A stretch of DNA of 6,701 bases from an uncultured Deferribacteraceae bacterium. GTDB lineage: Bacteria; Chrysiogenota; Deferribacteres; Deferribacterales; Mucispirillaceae. Where the stretch lies: contig CAMQYB010000109.1 in NCBI GenBank assembly GCA_947039055.1, positions 1 through 6,701 of the forward strand, given 5' to 3'. How positions within the stretch are numbered: position 1 is the stretch's first letter; each line of letters begins with the position of its first letter. Positions 6,175 to 6,701 of this stretch are shown here, in pieces. Under the pieces are notes generated by a model. That model saw nothing but the letters and a program-made list of their open reading frames with translations, made no database searches and was not told where the DNA came from. The translations under genes and the position numbers were made by a program.

Positions 6175-6589
6175 TAAGCCCTATCGCAAAAAGGACTGCA
6201 ACAAATCCAAACATCTGTCCTTTACGTCTGTTTGAATCATCTGATGCGTAGCAAATCCTTACATATATAGCCACAATTGATACACATATTAAACCTATTA
6301 GAAGAGTGTAACTATCTATTATATCTAAACTTATATAAGGATTAATAACTCCAAACAATAAACCAAAAATAAATACATACTTGTTGACTGATATTAAAAA
6401 TGAGTAAAATAACGTATACGAAAAGATTATAAGTATCAATTCTATAGGTATATCACCACCAAATCGTATAAAAACTATGCTTGTTGATATTAATATCGAT
6501 GATAACAATATCACTGCATAAAAAATTATTGCACTTTGATCCCATAAAATTTTTGTAAAACTACGATACTGTCTCATATCATTGAACAT
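6125..6589 (-). CDS. Hypothetical multi-pass membrane protein
   Basis: I do not recognise this 154-aa protein with confidence. About five hydrophobic segments are visible near residues 20-41, 49-67, 71-88, 93-112 and 126-138. A polar loop with SDDSNRRKG (116-124) precedes the last one, and a tyrosine-rich tail (YQNYQD, 142-147) ends the protein. No catalytic or metal motif is seen. The segments FGLLFGVINPYISL and MFGFVAVLFAIGL faintly recall small DUF6804-type membrane proteins, a weak resemblance from memory. The ATG at 6589 follows AGGGGTG with a 7-nt gap, which supports a real gene; Met5 has no such site. It is very AT-rich, lies 363 bp from the lactate genes, and has no evident functional link to them. 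Its 3' end is duplicated downstream. Confidence 0.62.
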   Translation of the reverse strand: MFNDMRQYRSFTKILWDQSAIIFYAVILLSSILISTSIVFIRFGGDIPIELILIIFSYTLFYSFLISVNKYVFIFGLLFGVINPYISLDIIDSYTLLIGLICVSIVAIYVRICYASDDSNRRKGQMFGFVAVLFAIGLRLKYQNYQDINILFSF

Positions 6590-6596
6590 TAACTCA

Positions 6597-6603
6597 CACC
6601 CCT
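6597..6603 (-). promoter_or_regulatory. Ribosome binding site of the membrane-protein gene
   Basis: AGGGGTG on the minus strand lies 7 nt before the ATG at 6589 and is a plausible Shine-Dalgarno sequence. It is the main support that this AT-rich reading frame is translated and that Met1 is the start. Confidence 0.55.
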
Positions 6604-6609
6604 AATATT

Positions 6610-6633
6610 TATATTTGTCTCTATATTTGTCTC
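6610..6633. repeat. 12-bp perfect tandem repeat in the leader of the membrane-protein gene
   Basis: TATATTTGTCTC occurs twice back to back (6610-6621 and 6622-6633) and continues with TAT. It sits between the candidate -10 element at 6635-6640 and the ribosome binding site, so it would be in the 5' leader or promoter of the gene. Confidence 0.7.
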
Positions 6634-6634
6634 T

Positions 6635-6640
6635 ATTATC
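6635..6640 (-). promoter_or_regulatory. Candidate -10 element of the membrane-protein gene
   Basis: GATAAT on the minus strand matches the -10 consensus at five of six positions and follows a T-rich stretch (GTTTTTATT), a pattern seen at vegetative promoters in Campylobacterota. No good -35 box is present. The remaining bases to the right edge (6641-6701) show no gene that I can support. Confidence 0.3.
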
Positions 6641-6701
6641 AATAAAAACTACTTGTACCAAACTAATATAGATTAAACTTTATCTTGATTTTTAAATGAA
6701 C

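Noticed and set aside
1..6701. CRISPR array, tRNA/rRNA, insertion sequence or phage genes
   Set aside because: No regularly spaced repeats beyond the two-copy units, no cloverleaf or rRNA-like sequence, and no transposase or phage protein in any frame that I could read.

Overview
This AT-rich bacterial window carries a four-gene lactate-oxidation cluster, all on the minus strand, plus one unrecognised small membrane-protein gene upstream of it. The gene set and order (GlcD-like flavoprotein, GlcF-like Fe-S protein, LutC, fused LutB-LutA) match what is known of lactate regions in Campylobacterota and sulfate reducers such as Desulfovibrio. The low GC content and the strong AGGAGG-type ribosome binding sites make a Campylobacterota host (Sulfurimonas, Sulfurospirillum or Arcobacter relatives) my best guess. 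That is an inference that no database search here backs up.

Layout in transcription order, right to left. Positions 6590-6701 are a leader with a 12-bp tandem repeat. A 154-aa multi-pass membrane protein gene lies at 6589-6125. Positions 6124-5762 are a non-coding, very AT-rich stretch holding a diverged 60-bp tandem copy of the membrane gene's 3' end, a perfect 8-3-8 palindrome and candidate promoters. The FAD-dependent D-2-hydroxyacid (probably D-lactate) dehydrogenase is at 5761-4370, overlapping by 8 bp the (Fe-S)/CCG partner protein at 4377-3082. A 126-bp spacer with a candidate internal promoter separates these from lutC (2955-2326). A 12-bp gap follows, then the 718-aa LutB-LutA fusion (2313-157). 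A hairpin with a T-run at 106-133 ends the unit.

Working model: the GlcD/GlcF-like pair oxidises D-lactate to pyruvate, and the LutC plus LutB-LutA module oxidises L-lactate. Both would pass electrons through [4Fe-4S] and CCG-type clusters to the membrane quinone pool. Together they would let the cell use both lactate enantiomers. No lactate permease and no recognisable regulator gene lie inside the window. The metabolic cluster is of a known type. The less explained parts are the upstream intergenic region (palindrome and gene-end duplication) and the membrane protein.
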